From: an uncultured Draconibacterium sp.
GTDB taxonomy: Bacteria; Bacteroidota; Bacteroidia; Bacteroidales; Prolixibacteraceae
DNA length: 64,000 nt
Assembly: GCA_947492175.1 (NCBI GenBank)
Contig: CANLMQ010000007.1
Location: 62,001-126,000 of the forward strand
Reading direction: 5' to 3'
The first letter of the stretch is position 1; every line of letters starts with the position of its first letter. Shown piece by piece: positions 60,939 through 64,000 of the stretch. A model generated the notes under the pieces. The model was not told where the DNA came from. It did not search any database and worked only from the letters and a program-made list of their open reading frames with translations. Both the position numbers and the translations under genes were made by a program.

Positions 60939-62843
60939 TTATTTCCATCCTGGATTTTGCACCAGCTTATTGTTAATTAATATTTCGCTTGTCTGAATAG
61001 GCCAGAAGTAGTCTTTTCTATTGAATTTCATATCATAAAGTGTTATTACCTTATAATAATCACTCGTTGAAGCTTCGCGAATATTCCATCCCCTAATTGG
61101 CTCATTCATAACATCAGAAGCATCCAACCATCGACGCAAATCCCAAAAACGCTGCCCCTCAAAGGCCAATTCGATCATACGTTCCTGTTTAATGATACTA
61201 CGCCTACCTTCTTTTGAATCTGGTTTCGTAGGATTATTAGAATATGCAGACCATGATTCTACAACACCATTCAGACCTGCCCTATCTCTTATTAGATCAA
61301 GATATTTAAACACCTCTACTTTTTCAGCACCACTCTCATTTGCGGTTTCTGCATATAACAAGTATAAGTCTGCCAATCTGATAACTGGAAATGGATATCT
61401 TTCAATTGAGTAATTTCCACTACCATCAATGGTATTTTCATAATTGACATACTTCTTTGGTAAATAACCAGTAATATTGTATTTCTCTGAAGACATTACT
61501 CCTGCAAATTGCCTTGCTTTCATTTCCAAATGGTATGGAGCATTATCATCGTATTTACCATTCCCATACCAAATACAGCCATCAAAGCCTAAGCTGCCAT
61601 AAAAACGAGGTTCGCGATCAAAATTTAAGTTAGCAGTTTCATATCCTCTTTTAATATAGTAGCGATCTTCTTCACCCGCCACATGCGTCTTGAATCTCTC
61701 ATCAAAATTCCAGCTAACATCTTCATTAATTGGCACGCCATTACCAGTATAATATAGTTCAGCCATTCGCATAGTAGGCGATAACATATTACGTACCTGA
61801 TGAGTACTGATATGAGCTGAATTGAAACGAGGCTGAGCAAGGCGCTGCATATGATCTGTTGAGGTAAAAGTCAATCCCCAAATGACTTCAGAATTCCACC
61901 TTTCACTAAATGAGCCTCGAATATTCATTTTATAGCGGGTACTGTCAGTTATTACCTTACTATCTTTATAAGTATAAAGATGAATACCTGCCTCATGGCT
62001 TTTTTCAATAGCCATTTCAACCGCCTCTTTCGCAATAACCCATTTCTTATCATCTTCTGTTTTATCAATTAGTTTTTGACCATCACTTGATAAAAGATCA
62101 TCAAAAACGCCAGATCGGTTGAATATTGGACTTGCATCTAAAACAAGTACTTTTGCTTTAATGGAATATGCAATTACCTGATTAATTCGCCCTAATTCAA
62201 CAGTTTCGTTTTCTATTTTTAAAGGTAAGTCAATAACAGCTTCATCAAGTAAGTCAACAATATAAGATACTACTTTTGAAACTGGCTGCCTTTCAACTTT
62301 AACGTCGTCAGGAGAAGCAGAGATGGGTAAATTGTCATCAATAATTGGAGTGGGCCCATACATTCTGAGCAAATAATAATGATAATAAGCTTTTAAAAAC
62401 TTTACTTCAGCTATCCAACGCTTTTTTTCCCAATCATCAATATCAGGAACTCTCTGAATATTATCTAGGAAGATATTACAATCTCTAATGGCAATAAATA
62501 AATTCTTCCCCTGTTTATCTCCAGTCCAGAAATCAGCAATTGGATTATTCGCATTTTGCTCTCCGTTTGCTAAATCGAACAACCAGGTACTTCCAAAAAA
62601 CGACGATAAGTCAGGTCCTTTGGGGTGCAACCACATTTCATCTCCTCCAATCAAGGCTGGATTTGATGTTATGTCTCCATCATCAGGTAAATAATTGTAA
62701 CACGTATACAAGAATGACTTTGCCCCTAAACGATTATTAAAAGCCAAATCAATGGTTGCGATGTTATCAGGTACGATATCAAGATAATTTTGGCATGACA
62801 TTGTACCTAAAGCTATACATAATATTATAACAATCTTTTTCAT
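60939..62843 (-). CDS. RagB/SusD-family nutrient-binding lipoprotein (PUL 3)
   Basis: A 634-aa SusD homologue, longer than the other three, with lipobox LGTMSC and opening CQNYLDIVPDNIATIDLAF. TPR helices (AEVKFLKAYYHYYLLRMYGP) and the C-terminal signature KQERMIELAFEGQRFWDLRRW are present. The extra length lies in the central part (about 270-450) and should enlarge the substrate-binding face. It is 10 bp downstream of SusC. Confidence 0.96.
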   Translation of the reverse strand: MKKIVIILCIALGTMSCQNYLDIVPDNIATIDLAFNNRLGAKSFLYTCYNYLPDDGDITSNPALIGGDEMWLHPKGPDLSSFFGSTWLFDLANGEQNANNPIADFWTGDKQGKNLFIAIRDCNIFLDNIQRVPDIDDWEKKRWIAEVKFLKAYYHYYLLRMYGPTPIIDDNLPISASPDDVKVERQPVSKVVSYIVDLLDEAVIDLPLKIENETVELGRINQVIAYSIKAKVLVLDASPIFNRSGVFDDLLSSDGQKLIDKTEDDKKWVIAKEAVEMAIEKSHEAGIHLYTYKDSKVITDSTRYKMNIRGSFSERWNSEVIWGLTFTSTDHMQRLAQPRFNSAHISTHQVRNMLSPTMRMAELYYTGNGVPINEDVSWNFDERFKTHVAGEEDRYYIKRGYETANLNFDREPRFYGSLGFDGCIWYGNGKYDDNAPYHLEMKARQFAGVMSSEKYNITGYLPKKYVNYENTIDGSGNYSIERYPFPVIRLADLYLLYAETANESGAEKVEVFKYLDLIRDRAGLNGVVESWSAYSNNPTKPDSKEGRRSIIKQERMIELAFEGQRFWDLRRWLDASDVMNEPIRGWNIREASTSDYYKVITLYDMKFNRKDYFWPIQTSEILINNKLVQNPGWK

Positions 62844-62853
62844 TATATTAGTT

Positions 62854-64000
62854 TTAGAATGAAAGTTGAATCCCCAAATTAACCACTCGCTGCACTGGAT
62901 AACCTAAACCATTCCCAGCCATTTCTGGATCCCATAATTTAAATTTACTAAATGTCAACAGGTTGGTTCCACTCACATACAATCTTAATTGTTCGACATT
63001 TGCTCTCTTCGTCAATGATTTAGGAAGAGTATAACCAAACTCAGCAGATTTAAGCCTTAAGAATGAACCATCCCTCATAAACCAGGTGCTACGTTGTGTA
63101 TTGTTTTGAATCACTGTTGTTGATAATCGAGGCCATGAGGCTGTAATATTTCGTTGCTCTTCAGACCAATAATTGTCTGCCCATACTTGCAATAAAGCAT
63201 TGTTTGAGATGATGCCTCCATCTCCATCAACATCAACAAAAGGAGCTGTATTTTGGGGATCTATCCAAAATGATGATCTGGCAGATCCCTGAAAAAACAC
63301 AGATAAATCAAATCCGTTGTATCCAGTTGATACACCAAACCCATAAACGATTTCAGGTATAGTTGGATATCCAATAGGTACTTTATCCAGATCATTAATC
63401 TGCCCATCATTATTAACATCATAATATTTTATATCTCCAGCCTTGTATTCCCCGAAATTTTGTACAGGGCTATTGTATATTTCGTCTTCATCTACAAATA
63501 GACGTTCAGCCACTAATCCCCACTGCTGATTAAAATTATGACCAATTGCAGATAAATAACTTAAGCCAACAGAAGCATAATCCGGTTCCTCATACTGAGT
63601 CCATTTATTTGTAGAATAAGTGAAATTGGCACGGGCCGTCAACCAAAGATCGTTATTAAAGGAATGGTTATAATCCAAAGACATATCAAATCCTTCGCTT
63701 TCGCCAATACCAACATTTGCCCTAACTGATGATTGCAATCCCATTGTGGCCGGAATACTTGCCCTGCTCATAAGCATATTGGATCTTTCCTCTTTAAACC
63801 AATCGGCATTAATCATTAATTTCTCAAACAACTCAAGTTCAATACCGACATTACCTTTTTTTGCTATTTCCCAAGTTATTTGATCATTAGCATAACGCCC
63901 TATCGAAACTCCACTTTGAAATTCGCCCCAATTACGACCAAAATACATGCCTCGACCGCCATTTGATAAGTTTACACTTGACAAATAAAAGAAGCGATCA
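62854..64000 (-). CDS. SusC-family TonB-dependent transporter, C-terminal part (PUL 3)
   Basis: The frame is open through the right edge (no stop to 64000), so only the last 382 residues are present. They show typical SusC barrel strands, the segment KAGDIKYYDVNNDGQINDLD just before a late strand, and the end SGTNLLTFSKFKLWDPEMAG...VVNLGIQLSF. A TTG at 63984 is not a real start. It pairs with the SusD encoded downstream. Confidence 0.95.
   Translation of the reverse strand, partial: DRFFYLSSVNLSNGGRGMYFGRNWGEFQSGVSIGRYANDQITWEIAKKGNVGIELELFEKLMINADWFKEERSNMLMSRASIPATMGLQSSVRANVGIGESEGFDMSLDYNHSFNNDLWLTARANFTYSTNKWTQYEEPDYASVGLSYLSAIGHNFNQQWGLVAERLFVDEDEIYNSPVQNFGEYKAGDIKYYDVNNDGQINDLDKVPIGYPTIPEIVYGFGVSTGYNGFDLSVFFQGSARSSFWIDPQNTAPFVDVDGDGGIISNNALLQVWADNYWSEEQRNITASWPRLSTTVIQNNTQRSTWFMRDGSFLRLKSAEFGYTLPKSLTKRANVEQLRLYVSGTNLLTFSKFKLWDPEMAGNGLGYPVQRVVNLGIQLSF

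Noticed and set aside
1..64000. CRISPR array, tRNA or rRNA gene
   Set aside because: No regularly spaced repeats, cloverleaf or rRNA signature was found by eye on either strand; a tRNAscan or CRISPR search would be decisive.

Overview
The window comes from a member of the Bacteroidota. Evidence includes three SusC/SusD outer-membrane import systems plus the start of the locus carrying the last, two ECF-sigma/FecR pairs, a C-terminal type IX secretion (T9SS) sorting domain, a Bacteroides-type tra operon, RteC and HU-HIG proteins, and TAnnTTTG promoter-like boxes. The mix of conjugative element, polysaccharide-utilisation loci (PULs) and T9SS suggests a Marinilabiliales/Bacteroidales-like organism, but this is inference; no rRNA or tRNA gene was recognised.

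Bases 1-12000 are part of an integrative conjugative element. The minus-strand tra operon runs from a small membrane protein (5452) through TraE, TraF, the TraG ATPase and two periplasmic proteins into TraJ, which is cut by the window edge. Ahead of it lies 1.1 kb without a convincing gene but with many long-range complementary segments, read here as one or two structured RNAs. Next come an outer-membrane lipoprotein, a replication module (DnaC-like ATPase, repeat-bearing initiator-like protein, excisionase-type HTH protein), RteC and an HU-HIG protein, with a 197-bp palindromic MITE-like element between the last two. No relaxase or integrase is in view.

Bases 12600-18950 are an AT-rich cargo block that looks like a conflict (anti-phage) locus: a 1006-aa metallophosphoesterase fused to a P-loop NTPase, a 666-aa GHKL ATPase with a C-terminal PD-(D/E)XK-like motif, and a small HTH regulator. 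Divergent from the regulator is a promoter-like box followed by a nested hairpin with a possible pseudoknot. This is the best candidate in the window for an undescribed system.

Bases 19600-26950 hold a visibly GC-richer cluster: TlpA-like thioredoxin with a DUF3738-like tail, SusC, SusD, then on the other strand a short exported peptide and a Crp/Fnr regulator. Bases 27000-29900 hold an orphan UpxY antiterminator, a TetR regulator and a DarB-like ketosynthase; a shared GGTATGTAAA motif before both tetR and the ketosynthase suggests the operators.

Bases 30200-46750 are PUL 1, all on the minus strand: sigma factor, FecR, SusC (with STN domain), SusD, surface lipoprotein, M6 metalloprotease, a split LysO exporter, GH2 beta-galactosidase and GH63-like glucosidase. 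Bases 48100-57500 are PUL 2: sigma, FecR, SusC, SusD and a GH116 enzyme. Bases 58500-64000 are the downstream part of PUL 3: the C-terminal third of a SusC, SusD, and two DUF4959/DUF4998-type lipoproteins with discoidin-like C-termini. In each PUL the sigma/anti-sigma pair or SusC would sense the imported glycan at the outer membrane, and the exported hydrolases and lipoproteins would bind and trim it. Two short stretches between PULs look like decayed genes.
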